Both the position numbers and the translations under genes were made by a program. A stretch of 64,000 nucleotides of DNA from Ornithoclostridium sp944380285. GTDB taxonomy: Bacteria > Bacillota > Clostridia > Christensenellales > UBA3700. Each line of letters begins with the position of its first letter. Positions within the stretch are counted from its first letter, which is position 1. This document shows, piece after piece, positions 40,139-48,763 of the stretch. Under the pieces are notes generated by a model. It was not told where the DNA came from. It saw only the letters and a program-made list of their open reading frames with translations, and did no database searches. Location: contig OZ006985.1 of NCBI GenBank assembly GCA_963931165.1, positions 806,001 through 870,000 on the forward strand. Reading direction: 5' to 3'.

Positions 40139-42676
40139 ATGAAAGAAAACAAAGCCGCACAAAAACTCGCCAAGGCGAGGGCAAGGCACAAACACAAGAG
40201 GGATTCCCTCAAATTGAAAATGGCGGAAAGGATCTATCCTTCCGTCGAGACGGGGTTGAGTTCGGCGCAGGTCGAAGACAGGGTCAAGTCGGGGCTTGTC
40301 AACACCAAGACTTCGACCGGCAGCAAGTCCTATCTGAGCATAGTCGCCGAGAACATCTTCAACTTTTGCAACACCGTCACCATCGCGCTGATGATCCTCT
40401 TGATCGCGATAGGCGCGTGGGATTATGCGATCTCTTCGTGCATCATCCTCATCAACATCGCGATCGGCATTTGGCAGGAGTTCAAAGCCAAGCGCACCGT
40501 CGACAGACTGTCGCTGGTCGGGCGGTCGGTCTGCGACGTCGTCCGCGACGGCAAGCGCACGTCGATCGCGACGCAGGAGCTCGTACTCGACGACATCTAC
40601 TATGTCGCCGCAGGCGCGCAGGTGCCCGCCGATTCCACTGTCAAGAGCGGCGAGATCGAGGTCGACGAATCGATTTTGACGGGCGAATCGCGCCCCGTCC
40701 GCAAGAGAGCGGGCGACGCGATACTTGCCGGGAGCACGATCCATGCGGGCGAGGCATGCTGTCTTGCGGACAGGGTCGGACAGGACAGATACATCGAGGG
40801 CGTGGCGCGCATAGCAAAGCGCGTCGGCAAGCCCAAGAGCAAGATCTTTGCGGTGCTCGACTCGTTGATCAAGGGCATCTCGATCGTGCTCGTGATACTC
40901 GCGGCGTTCTTGCTGATCGCCGAACGCGTCGCGGTCGGCGGACCGTGGAAGGACACGATCATATCGGTGTCGAGCAGCGTGCTGGGCATGATCCCGATCG
41001 GCATGTTCCTCTTGACGTCGACGGCGCTTGCTGCGTCGGTGCTCAAGATGTCGCGCAAGCACGCGCTCGCCCGCGACCTCTACGGCATCGAGATGCTGGC
41101 GAGTGCGGACGTGCTGCTTCTCGACAAGACGGGGACGATCACCGACGGCAAGCTCGAACTTGTCGAGACGCTTGCGCTCGACGAGACGATATCGGCGCCC
41201 GTGCTGCTCAACACGATCATGAAGGAGACAAAGGACAGCAAGTCGACCGCAATGGCGCTTTTGCACGGCGCCGGCGAGGCGGAGTCGCTGCCCGTGTCCG
41301 ATGTGATGAGCTTTTCGAGCGCGCGCAAATACAGCGCGGTCACGCTCGAGGGCGGCAAGACCTATGTGCTCGGCGCCCCCGATTTTGTAGGCGTGCCGGA
41401 CGGACAGGTCGCCGAATTCATCGCGGCTGCGTCCGAAAAGGGGCGCAGGACGATCTTGCTGTCGTCGTTCGACGGCGCGATCGCCGACATCGACCGCAAC
41501 AAGACGACGCCGCTCTTTGTGTTCGCGCTCGAGGACACGCTGCGCGACAACGTCAAGACGACGCTCGATTGGTTCTACGACAGCGAAGTCGACATCAAGA
41601 TCATCTCGGGCGACGACCCGACCACGGTAGGCAACATCGCCGCAAAGGCAGGCATCCGCAACGCCGGGAGCACGTTCAATTGCAACGGCGCGACCGACGA
41701 TCAGATCGCCGAAAACGCCGAAAAGACCGCGGTGTTCGGGCGTATATCGCCGGAGCAGAAGTGCGCGGTCGTCAAGTCTTTGCAACAAAAGGGGCATACC
41801 GTCGCGATGATAGGCGACGGCGTCAACGACGTCAAGGCGCTCAAACAGGCAGATTGCTCGATCTCGTTCGCCGCGGCAAACGAGGTCGCGCGCAACATCT
41901 CGCGCATAGTGCTGATGGACAACAACTTTATGACGCTGCCGAGCATCGTCCAAGAGGGCAGACAGGTCATAGGCAACGTCGAAAAGGTGTCCGCGCTGTA
42001 TGTGATGAAGAACATCTTCGTGATGTTCATGACGCTGCTCTTTGCGATCGTCACGATCGCGACGGGCAGGAGCAGCTATCCGTTCGACACCAAAAAGATG
42101 TTGATGATCGAGTTTTTCGTCATCGGCGTGCCGACGTTCGTGTTCGCGCTGCAACCGACGCGGGCGCGGCCGAAAGGCGACTTTTTGCGCAACATCCTCA
42201 AATCCTCACTGCCGGCGGCGGTGTCGCTCATCTGCGCGACGGGCTTTATGCTGATCCTGACCGCGTGCATAGACGTCCCCGGGACTTACGAAGAGGCGTT
42301 CGCGCTCAAAGCGACCGCGGCGACATACGCGCTGACTATGGCGGGCTTTGTTGCGCTGACCGTGATCAGCATGCCGCCCGACAAATTGCGGCTCGCGACG
42401 GTCGTGCTGATGTTCGGCGTGTCGCTGCTCGCGGCGTATATCGACAAGAACTTTTTGGACGGCACCTTCCTCGCGATGGAGACCTTGCCGGCGGAATATA
42501 TCGGCTATATCGCCGCGGCGATGGCGATAGGCTTTGTCACGTTGATGCTGTCGCGCAAGGCGGCAATCGTCATAGACGACAGGTTCGGGGAGAGGATCAA
42601 GAACTTCTTTGAATCGCTCGCGCAGGGCAAACGCCGCAAAAAGAGCAAGGAACGCGATACGGGTCGCAAAAAATAA
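40139..42676 (+). CDS. P-type cation ATPase, CtpE-like
   Basis: An 845-residue P-type ATPase: actuator loop SILTGESRPV, phosphorylation site LLLDKTGTITDG (Asp about 329), and hinge MIGDGVNDVKALKQAD. The organisation is like CtpE-type (Ca2+ or other cation) pumps. In helix M4, where calcium pumps have PEGL, this protein has MIPIGMFLLTS, so a usual ion-liganding Glu is absent. A basic N-terminal tail (KARARHKHKRDSLK) precedes the core. ATG 40139 is 19 nt after the GH20 stop. Ion specificity is unknown. Confidence 0.9.
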   Translation: MKENKAAQKLAKARARHKHKRDSLKLKMAERIYPSVETGLSSAQVEDRVKSGLVNTKTSTGSKSYLSIVAENIFNFCNTVTIALMILLIAIGAWDYAISSCIILINIAIGIWQEFKAKRTVDRLSLVGRSVCDVVRDGKRTSIATQELVLDDIYYVAAGAQVPADSTVKSGEIEVDESILTGESRPVRKRAGDAILAGSTIHAGEACCLADRVGQDRYIEGVARIAKRVGKPKSKIFAVLDSLIKGISIVLVILAAFLLIAERVAVGGPWKDTIISVSSSVLGMIPIGMFLLTSTALAASVLKMSRKHALARDLYGIEMLASADVLLLDKTGTITDGKLELVETLALDETISAPVLLNTIMKETKDSKSTAMALLHGAGEAESLPVSDVMSFSSARKYSAVTLEGGKTYVLGAPDFVGVPDGQVAEFIAAASEKGRRTILLSSFDGAIADIDRNKTTPLFVFALEDTLRDNVKTTLDWFYDSEVDIKIISGDDPTTVGNIAAKAGIRNAGSTFNCNGATDDQIAENAEKTAVFGRISPEQKCAVVKSLQQKGHTVAMIGDGVNDVKALKQADCSISFAAANEVARNISRIVLMDNNFMTLPSIVQEGRQVIGNVEKVSALYVMKNIFVMFMTLLFAIVTIATGRSSYPFDTKKMLMIEFFVIGVPTFVFALQPTRARPKGDFLRNILKSSLPAAVSLICATGFMLILTACIDVPGTYEEAFALKATAATYALTMAGFVALTVISMPPDKLRLATVVLMFGVSLLAAYIDKNFLDGTFLAMETLPAEYIGYIAAAMAIGFVTLMLSRKAAIVIDDRFGERIKNFFESLAQGKRRKKSKERDTGRKK

Positions 42677-42692
42677 GGAGAAAAGAAGAGAA

Positions 42693-43445
42693 ATGAGTGA
42701 AGCGCATATGCACGACAACCACAGACAGAGGATGCGTGCAAGGATCGCAAAGAACGGGATCCTTTCGCTCGAAGATCACGAGATCCTCGAATATCTGCTC
42801 TATCCGTTCGTGCCGCGCAAGGACACAAATCCGATCGCGCACAATCTGATCGCCAAATTCGGGTCGTTCGACGCGGTGCTCGGCGCCGACGCGAAGGCGC
42901 TGCGATTGGTGCCGAACGTGACCGACAATGCGGCGCTGTTTTTGTCGTCTCTGGCGGAGATCACGCACAAGGTCCACAAGCGCGAAATGAGCGACAAGGT
43001 GCGCGTCGACACCTATGAAAGGGCGGTGGAGTATATGACCGCGGTGCTCGAAGGCGAAAAGAGAGAGAAGATGGTCGCGCTTTTGGTCGACAACGCGGGA
43101 AGGGTCAAACAGGCTTGCGAATTGGGCAGAGGGGGCGAATCCGACTGTCACATCCGAGTCAACGAACTCGTGATGCTGACGCAGAACTTTCGGTGCAACT
43201 ACGTCTATATCGCCCACAACCATCCCGGGATCACCTGTCAGCCGTCATACAGCGACGTCGAGTTCACAAAGTGGGCGATCGCTGCGCTCGAGGTACTCGG
43301 CGTCAAATTTCTCGACCATATCATCATCGGCAGAGACGGCGCGTACAGCTTCAAGAAGGACGGAGATCTCGAAAGGTTCAAAAGCAGTTATGTCGACTTC
43401 ATCGACAACGGACAGCTCACCAACGAACCGAGGCGCGGCAGATGA
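42693..43445 (+). CDS. radC: RadC-family JAB/MPN protein
   Basis: A 250-residue RadC-like protein with an N-terminal helix-hairpin-helix region (EDHEILEYLLYPFVPRKDT) and a C-terminal JAB/MPN+ metalloenzyme domain. The metal motif is YIAHNHPGITCQPSYSDVEFT, the RadC form of HxHP...SxxD. The physiological role is unclear despite the name. AAGGAG lies upstream of ATG 42693. Confidence 0.88.
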   Translation: MSEAHMHDNHRQRMRARIAKNGILSLEDHEILEYLLYPFVPRKDTNPIAHNLIAKFGSFDAVLGADAKALRLVPNVTDNAALFLSSLAEITHKVHKREMSDKVRVDTYERAVEYMTAVLEGEKREKMVALLVDNAGRVKQACELGRGGESDCHIRVNELVMLTQNFRCNYVYIAHNHPGITCQPSYSDVEFTKWAIAALEVLGVKFLDHIIIGRDGAYSFKKDGDLERFKSSYVDFIDNGQLTNEPRRGR

Positions 43446-44107
43446 AGACAAAGGTCGTTGCGATCGGCCCCGAGGACGAGAGATATGCTGTTGCGATCGT
43501 CAAGACGCGCCGCAGAAAAGGCTGCGTCGCCGAGGTCCGCAACTGCGCGGCGGAAGTGCGCATACCGCACAGCGCGTCCTATTCGGTCGGCGAGGAGTTC
43601 GTGCGAGCAAAAGAGCAGTGGTTGCTGCGTGCGCTCAGAGACAGTCATGCGCCGACGATAGGCTCGACCGCATTTCGGCTTTGGGGCAAAGATTATGAGA
43701 CCGAGTTCGTCGTCTCGCAAAGGTACGGCTATCTCATTGAAGGGGACAAGCTCATCGTGCGCGGTCCCGACGGGAAGAGGGAAGAGGCGCTCAAACGCGT
43801 CAGACGTGCCGAGACGGAAAAATTCGCTGCGGCGGCGACCGCAAAATATGCCGCGATCATGGGGCTTGAAACGCCTTCGGTCAAGATCGTCGACGCCAAG
43901 AGATATCTCGGGATATGCTATTGCAAGCGCAACGTCATCCGCTATTCGCTCAGGCTGTCGCGCTTCCCGATCGAGGCGGCGGAAGGAGTCGTCGTACACG
44001 AGTTGTGCCACTTCAAAGTACCGTCGCATTCGCGCGCGTTCTACGAAGAGATGGCAAAAATTTTGCCCGATCACAGAGCAAGACGAAAATTGCTCTCACA
44101 ATATTGA
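43442..44107 (+). CDS. M48/YgjP-like metallopeptidase
   Basis: A 221-residue protein of the YgjP/WLM-related family (DUF45). The zinc motif VVHELCHFKVPSHSRAFYEE near residue 185, followed by ILPDHRARRKLL, is diagnostic. The N-terminal half is the usual beta domain. It overlaps the radC stop by 4 nt. Confidence 0.88.
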   Translation: MKTKVVAIGPEDERYAVAIVKTRRRKGCVAEVRNCAAEVRIPHSASYSVGEEFVRAKEQWLLRALRDSHAPTIGSTAFRLWGKDYETEFVVSQRYGYLIEGDKLIVRGPDGKREEALKRVRRAETEKFAAAATAKYAAIMGLETPSVKIVDAKRYLGICYCKRNVIRYSLRLSRFPIEAAEGVVVHELCHFKVPSHSRAFYEEMAKILPDHRARRKLLSQY

Positions 44108-44132
44108 CAGCGCCAAGGCGCTCGGAGGAACA

Positions 44133-44852
44133 ATGGCTTCAAGGTCAAAGAAAAAACGCAATGCGGCGGAACACTCTCCCGTCGCCACGGCGGCACCGCT
44201 CAAAGCGCAGCCGACCCGCTCCGCTCCCGGCATATGGGTGTGGGTGATGTTGGTCGCGATCATCGCGTCGTTCGCTTTTTCGTTCATTTCGTCATACGAC
44301 GTTCAGGCGACGGTCGACCTCGATCTCGGCGACAGCACGACGGAGTTGTTCGAAGAGGACGACTTCCACATCGGCGCGGCGATGCTCGACATCATCTTTG
44401 CACCGCTCGGCGGCTATGAGGGCGCGGCGCATTGGCTCGTCCAAAATTTCCCGGCGACCGCCGACAGCGAGACGATGCAACAGCTTGCGGAATCGTATAT
44501 GGACAGCTATCCCGATGAGTTGCTCGCTCAGCTGGACGCGGCGTTCATAGCGGTCTATGTCATAGAGGTCGCGATCGTTGTGGTCACCGCTTTGTATTTG
44601 ATCGGATTTATCGTGCTGGTGTGCGTAAAAGGCATAAACAGGCATCTTGCCGCAATCGTCATGACCGCGGTAGTGACCTTTGTCGCGCTCGTCAGGATGG
44701 TCTTTGCGATCGCCGTCTATTCGCAAAGCACCAAGGAGTTTGTATTGACCGCCGGAGGCGGCGCGTGGCTGACATTTGTAGCGTTCGCGACGGCGTTGGT
44801 CGTCCTTGTCGCGAGCTATATCGGCAAGCGTAAAAAAGAGGCGTTGTCATGA
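44133..44852 (+). CDS. Four-helix membrane protein of unknown function
   Basis: 239 residues: a basic N-terminal tail, one membrane helix (WVWVMLVAIIASFAFSFISS), a ~100-residue extracytoplasmic acidic region, then three more helices. No family recognised. ATG 44133 has GGAGGAA, and the stop overlaps the next start (ATGA), so it is coupled to the zinc-ribbon gene. Confidence 0.72.
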   Translation: MASRSKKKRNAAEHSPVATAAPLKAQPTRSAPGIWVWVMLVAIIASFAFSFISSYDVQATVDLDLGDSTTELFEEDDFHIGAAMLDIIFAPLGGYEGAAHWLVQNFPATADSETMQQLAESYMDSYPDELLAQLDAAFIAVYVIEVAIVVVTALYLIGFIVLVCVKGINRHLAAIVMTAVVTFVALVRMVFAIAVYSQSTKEFVLTAGGGAWLTFVAFATALVVLVASYIGKRKKEALS

Positions 44853-45688
44853 AGTGCAGGGTCTGCGGCAGAGAGATAGGCGACGAAGAGCAATTTTGCA
44901 AATATTGCGGTTCGGAGCAAAAACGCAAGCGCAAGCGTCTGACATGGGGCGAGCGCAAGCGCAAGAACGAGGCGGAGACAAAGGAGTTCATCGCCAAGGC
45001 GTCCCTGCAAGCCGAAGAGGTCAAAGAGGCGGCAGAAGAATCGTCGGCGTCCGTTCGCGCGGTATTCGTCGAAAGTGCCGAAAAGTACTATCGCAAGTCG
45101 GTCGCGTTGACTGCGTTGTTCGCGTTGTTGACGGTCGCGGCGTTTGCGGCGCTTGTGCTGATACGCTTCGCCGAGATGAACGATACATTGACGGTCGTGA
45201 TCGCGTTCGCGCTGCTCATCGTCGCGGCGTATTGCGCGGCGAGCTTTGCCGAAAGGCTGTATGCTGCGCGCTCGCTGTCCGCGATGCGCAAGAGCGGCAG
45301 AGGGATCAAAAAGCTGAGATACGCTCATCCGCCCGTCATGCTTTGCGATGGCAAGATCTATCGTCTCGAACCGACCGAGAAGTGCCCCGTTTGCGGAGCG
45401 GAACGCCATATCGAAGAGTTTGAGGGCAGACAGGTGCTCGTCTGCAATGCGGACAGGGGGCATATCGCGGTGTTGAGTTCGGAGGGGATGTTTGCGCTGG
45501 TCACCGGCGAGATCGTCGGCGGCGCGACCGCACCCGTCGGAGAATCGCGCGGAAGCGACGAAGAGAGCGGCGAGATCGGCGCAGAGACGATCGAAGCCGG
45601 CGAGTCAAAGACCGAAGCTGCCGGGACGGATGCCGTCGACGCATCCCAAAACGATGCTGCCGCCAAAGAAGAGGAAGACGGGGAATAG
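44849..45688 (+). CDS. Zinc-ribbon membrane protein
   Basis: 279 residues: an N-terminal zinc ribbon CRVCGREIGDEEQFCKYCG, a basic/coiled region, two membrane helices (about 90-110 and 115-135), a second Cys pair CPVCGAE with CNADRGH near 180-205, and a long acidic tail. Function unknown; it is the last gene of the radC-containing operon. Confidence 0.75.
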   Translation: MKCRVCGREIGDEEQFCKYCGSEQKRKRKRLTWGERKRKNEAETKEFIAKASLQAEEVKEAAEESSASVRAVFVESAEKYYRKSVALTALFALLTVAAFAALVLIRFAEMNDTLTVVIAFALLIVAAYCAASFAERLYAARSLSAMRKSGRGIKKLRYAHPPVMLCDGKIYRLEPTEKCPVCGAERHIEEFEGRQVLVCNADRGHIAVLSSEGMFALVTGEIVGGATAPVGESRGSDEESGEIGAETIEAGESKTEAAGTDAVDASQNDAAAKEEEDGE

Positions 45689-46019
45689 ACGAATTTCGGC
45701 AGCGAAGCAGATGTACCGTTTTTGGATTGACAACGGGAAAGAGGCGTGATATTTTGAAAGCGGAAAGGGCGTAAGCGGGCGTTGAACGAAGCGCTGCGCC
45801 CATTTTTTATAAGTGTCGATAACAGACACGGGCACGGGAAAGATTTTGGAGTTTTTGCGGCTGGACGAGACAGGGGGCAAGCCAGACATTACGGCGTACG
45901 ACGTCGACCCTAAAAACGTCGACGGCAGGACAGAGTAACTACATAAAATAAAAAAGTGCGAGCATGTCCCGAAAAAGGGGCATGCTTTATTGTATGATGA
46001 TGGCGTCCGGGAGGTACAT
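45689..46019. other. Intergenic region with two terminators and a possible gene fragment
   Basis: A hairpin GGGCG...CGCCC with ATTTTTT at about 45776-45808 ends the upstream operon; another, AGCATGTCCC / GGGGCATGCT at about 45963-45984 with TTTATT, precedes the next gene. Between them, frame 45813-45938 (GTG start, no ribosome site) encodes 41 residues including TGTGKILEFLRLDETGGKPD, which look protein-like; it may be a leftover of a larger gene. Confidence 0.45.
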
Positions 46020-46661
46020 ATGAAAAATTTTCCAAAAGACATTGTCATCATTTGGTTTGACGGCGCGATGATGAGCAAAGACGATTTTGTAGAGGTAGCC
46101 GCCGTCAAGATCGCGGACGGAATTGTGTCCGAATATTGTCAATATTTCGTCAACGTCGACATCGACGGCAAGCCCATCGACGCGGACAGGCTTTCCCCCG
46201 AGCTCGGCGGCGTCGGCAGGCAGCATTTGCTTGTCGGAACGAGTGCGGCGAATGCGCTTGACGCGTTGGCGAAGTTCATGGGGCGCAGCGTACCGTTTGT
46301 GTGGAACGTAGAGTCGCAGAGGTTGTATCAAAGATACGCGGATAGGCTCGGCGGCGCGGCAAAGGCGCTCGGTGTGACGAGAATGTTGCAGGCGATACGC
46401 CTCAAAATGCTGTTCGACAGCGACGCCAAGCACTTGAAGAGCGCTTCGTCCGTATATCGTGCGCTCGAGCGAACGGAGGAGCATTGGGGACGGACGCCGG
46501 AGATCTCGGACGGCAGGAGCGACTGTCTGAGTTTGGCGCTTGCCGCGGCGATGAGTCTGTGCGACGCCATGCGTGCGGCGGAGATATTCTATGAGGATGA
46601 CGTCGACGTCCCTTGCGATTGGGAGGTCGCCGAACGCGACGGATCGGACGACGAAAGCTGA
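46020..46661 (+). CDS. Exonuclease-fold (DnaQ-like) protein lacking catalytic residues
   Basis: 213 residues. The start (IVIIWFDGAMMSKDDFVEVAAVKIADG) and FVNVDIDGKPIDADRLSPELGGVGRQHLL copy the order of DEDDh 3'-5' exonuclease motifs I and early II. Motif I reads FDGAM instead of the usual FDxET, so one metal ligand is missing; the C-terminal acidic tail is unusual. It is probably an inactive or highly diverged relative. GGGAGGT precedes ATG 46020. Confidence 0.6.
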   Translation: MKNFPKDIVIIWFDGAMMSKDDFVEVAAVKIADGIVSEYCQYFVNVDIDGKPIDADRLSPELGGVGRQHLLVGTSAANALDALAKFMGRSVPFVWNVESQRLYQRYADRLGGAAKALGVTRMLQAIRLKMLFDSDAKHLKSASSVYRALERTEEHWGRTPEISDGRSDCLSLALAAAMSLCDAMRAAEIFYEDDVDVPCDWEVAERDGSDDES

Positions 46662-46663
46662 AC

Positions 46664-46692
46664 TTGCAAAACCGCGGCGTATATGCTAAAAT
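46664..46692 (+). promoter_or_regulatory. Promoter giving a leaderless GNAT mRNA
   Basis: TTGCAA (46664-46669) and TAAAAT (46687-46692) are 17 nt apart; six nucleotides separate the -10 hexamer from ATG 46699, exactly as for the MATE gene. Confidence 0.6.
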
Positions 46693-46698
46693 GATTGT

Positions 46699-47187
46699 AT
46701 GGAACAATTCGAGATCGTTGAATATTCGCCCCTCCATCAAGAGGACGCAAAGGATTTGCTTTTGACGCTTCAATTGCATTTGGAGTCGCTCGGCGGATGC
46801 GCGCCTAAGCCGACTTTCCGCGACGAGTACCTGCCCTATCTTTTGCGTGAGGTCGAAAAGCAAAACGGCAAGATCTTTCTCGCCGTCACGGACGGCAAAG
46901 CGATCGGACTTGTGTCGTGCAAGATATTTTTCGGCGAGGGCGACGACGCGTTTTTGATAAATCCGCCAAAGAGCGGCTTTGTCTCCGACCTCGTCGTCGC
47001 AAAGGATATGCGCGGCAAGGGCGTGGGCAAAGCGTTGCTCGCCGTCGCGGAAGAGTTTTTTGTCTCGAACGGCTGCGACCGCTTCGAGCTGACCGTCTTT
47101 GCGCCCAACAAGTCCGCATACGGATTTTATGTCGCGCAGGGCTTTGAGCCGCGCTCACATTATATGATGCGCAAGATAGGGCGATAA
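46699..47187 (+). CDS. GNAT-family N-acetyltransferase
   Basis: A 162-residue GNAT enzyme. FVSDLVVAKDMRGKGVGKALLAVAEEF is the acetyl-CoA-binding motif A, and ELTVFAPNKSAYGFYVAQGFEPRSHYM is motif B. Substrate unknown. No ribosome site is visible before the ATG. Confidence 0.88.
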   Translation: MEQFEIVEYSPLHQEDAKDLLLTLQLHLESLGGCAPKPTFRDEYLPYLLREVEKQNGKIFLAVTDGKAIGLVSCKIFFGEGDDAFLINPPKSGFVSDLVVAKDMRGKGVGKALLAVAEEFFVSNGCDRFELTVFAPNKSAYGFYVAQGFEPRSHYMMRKIGR

Positions 47188-47219
47188 CGCTCGAACACAG
47201 GGAGAGAGGAGGATAGCGT

Positions 47220-47585
47220 ATGCAAATGGCGATCAGGTGGGGATTCGGTATGTTTGTCGCCGCGTTGCTTGTCGCGGGAGGGCTTGCCTTGCTTATCGCA
47301 AAGCCCAAGATCAACCCCATGTTCGGATATGCAAGCAAGCTGTCCGTAAAAAACGAGCGTAATTGGAAGTTTGCAAACACCGTGTTCGCGCTCACCATGC
47401 TCTTTGTAGGCGCGCTCATCGCCGTCGAGACGGCGGTCATCAACCTGTTGAAAGCGGACATAAAAGTCTTTATGCCCGTCACAATGGTCACGCTCGCTGT
47501 CGGGCTCTTCTTGATGGCGTGGCTTCCGGGTGTTTGTTTGAAAAAGCATTTAAAAAAATACCCTCAAGACGAGGACGGGAAATAG
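47220..47585 (+). CDS. SdpI-family membrane protein
   Basis: 121 residues with three or four membrane helices. KINPMFGYASKLSVKNERNWKFANTVFA corresponds to the SdpI/YhfL signature NPxxGYRTxxSMKNxxTWxxAN. In Bacillus subtilis SdpI gives immunity to the SdpC toxin, but most family members are uncharacterised. GAGGAGG lies upstream of ATG 47220. Confidence 0.82.
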   Translation: MQMAIRWGFGMFVAALLVAGGLALLIAKPKINPMFGYASKLSVKNERNWKFANTVFALTMLFVGALIAVETAVINLLKADIKVFMPVTMVTLAVGLFLMAWLPGVCLKKHLKKYPQDEDGK

Positions 47586-47669
47586 GCTCGGCAACGAAAG
47601 ATATCGCGTGATTTGGAGGAGGGTGCTTGACGTCGCCGGAAAGAGATAATGCGCCGCTGTCGGCACCTG

Positions 47670-47965
47670 TTTGTCAATGGTGCGAGTGAGTTGAAATAAT
47701 CGCAAAATGATCGGCGCGTTCGGAGCAAGCGGTTCGCCCCACACGGGGCGAGTGAGTTGAAATGGCGCGATATGTATGACCTACGAAACGTGGGAGCGGT
47801 TTGCCCCACACGGGGCGAGTGAGTTGAAATCAACGATAGATCTGACTGTCGACAGAGTAGTCGAAGGGTTCGCCCCACACGGGGCGAGTGAGTTGAAATT
47901 TGTCGCCGGTGATCGCTCCCCGCTCATCAGCGGTTCGCCCCATCGGAGTGAATGATCGAGACAAG
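47670..47965 (+). CRISPR. Small type I-C-like CRISPR array, no cas genes nearby
   Basis: Three good 32-nt repeats at 47733-47764, 47800-47831 and 47869-47900 begin GTTCGCCCC (GTTTGCCCC in the second), have an inner stem GCCCC-acac-GGGGC and end GAGTTGAAAT, as in type I-C. A degenerate repeat ends at 47698 (stem GCACC/GGTGC with a longer loop). A broken one starts at 47934 and is also the left edge of element copy B. Spacers are 34, 35, 37 and 33 nt. Three of the four spacers end in GCG, so the true repeat may be slightly longer. Confidence 0.9.
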
Positions 47966-47978
47966 GTCTTGTCTGCGG

Positions 47979-48578
47979 TCAGTCGCGCGGACTGTCGCGG
48001 AAGAATTCTTCGCTCAATTTTTGGGTGAAGGCGGAGATGACTTCGGAGTTGGAGGGGCGGACATTGCCTATCAAAGCGCGCATGTGTTCGTGAGAAATGG
48101 GGTCGGAGTCGGCTGCGCGGATGGCGTTCCGTATGGAGCGCTCGACATTGTCGGGGCGGACGTTGTGTTTTTGCGCGATCTTCGGATAGATGTCTTTGGA
48201 CAATTTATGGCGGGGATCGTCGAGGATGAGGCACATCAAGACGGCGTCTCGGATGTAGCATCAGCCGAGTGTGCCGCGGCGGAAGCCGCATTTCGCCATG
48301 AGGGAGGAGACTTTTTGGGAGAGGTCTATCTTGAAGAACAATTTATCTGAGAGACAGAGCACCGTTGCGCCGGACATACGAAGGAAGAGGGAGCGGTCTT
48401 TGAGGGCGTCGCGGAAGGAGTCTTCGCACGCGATGATGCAGTCGAAGAGGGGGCTGTGTTCCAGCGCAGCCGCAACGGAATCGCGGAAGACGACGGCGGC
48501 ATTCAAAGAGGAAGAGGCGAACTCTGCGGCAGAGGCTTTATCCGAGGGATCGGAAGCGACGATAGCAACGGTAAACAT
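47979..48578 (-). pseudogene. Spo0A-like regulator interrupted by one in-frame TGA (copy B)
   Basis: Same as copy A: a receiver-like segment from 48578 and a Spo0A-type DNA-binding segment to 47979 in one frame, separated by TGA at 48261-48263. The receiver-like part is identical in sequence to copy A at the protein level; the DNA-binding part has Phe for Leu in SEVISAFTQKL. That both halves stay open and nearly unchanged argues against long neutral decay, although the copies may simply be young. Confidence 0.7.
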
Positions 48579-48604
48579 AAACGCTCCTTGGGTTTGATAA
48601 TCAA

Positions 48605-48740
48605 TTTATATCACAAACGCGAATAAGCTGTCAACGATTCGCATACACAAAATCACAAAAATCGACAAAACAAACCAAAGTAATCAAAAAACGGACAATA
48701 AATAGAATATTTTCGACAAATTTCGATAAAAGCAGACAAA
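48605..48740 (-). promoter_or_regulatory. Promoter and phased 0A-like boxes (copy B)
   Basis: TTGACA/TATAAA at 48605-48634, a 0A-like box at 48661-48670 and the three 10-bp-phased boxes at 48710-48740 are identical to copy A. Confidence 0.6.
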
Positions 48741-48763
48741 GAGGATATCTTGTATGTCAGCGG

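Noticed and set aside
40366..42612. 748-codon plus-strand frame overlapping the P-type ATPase
   Set aside because: Shifted-frame shadow of the ATPase, Arg/Gln/Asp-rich and without motifs.
45813..45938. 41-residue GTG-start ORF as a real gene
   Set aside because: No ribosome site and directly after a stop and terminator; kept only as a possible fragment in the intergenic entry.
47586..47669. Search for cas genes next to the array
   Set aside because: Neighbouring genes on the left are an SdpI-family protein and a GNAT enzyme, and on the right the duplicated element; no Cas protein motifs are present anywhere in the window.
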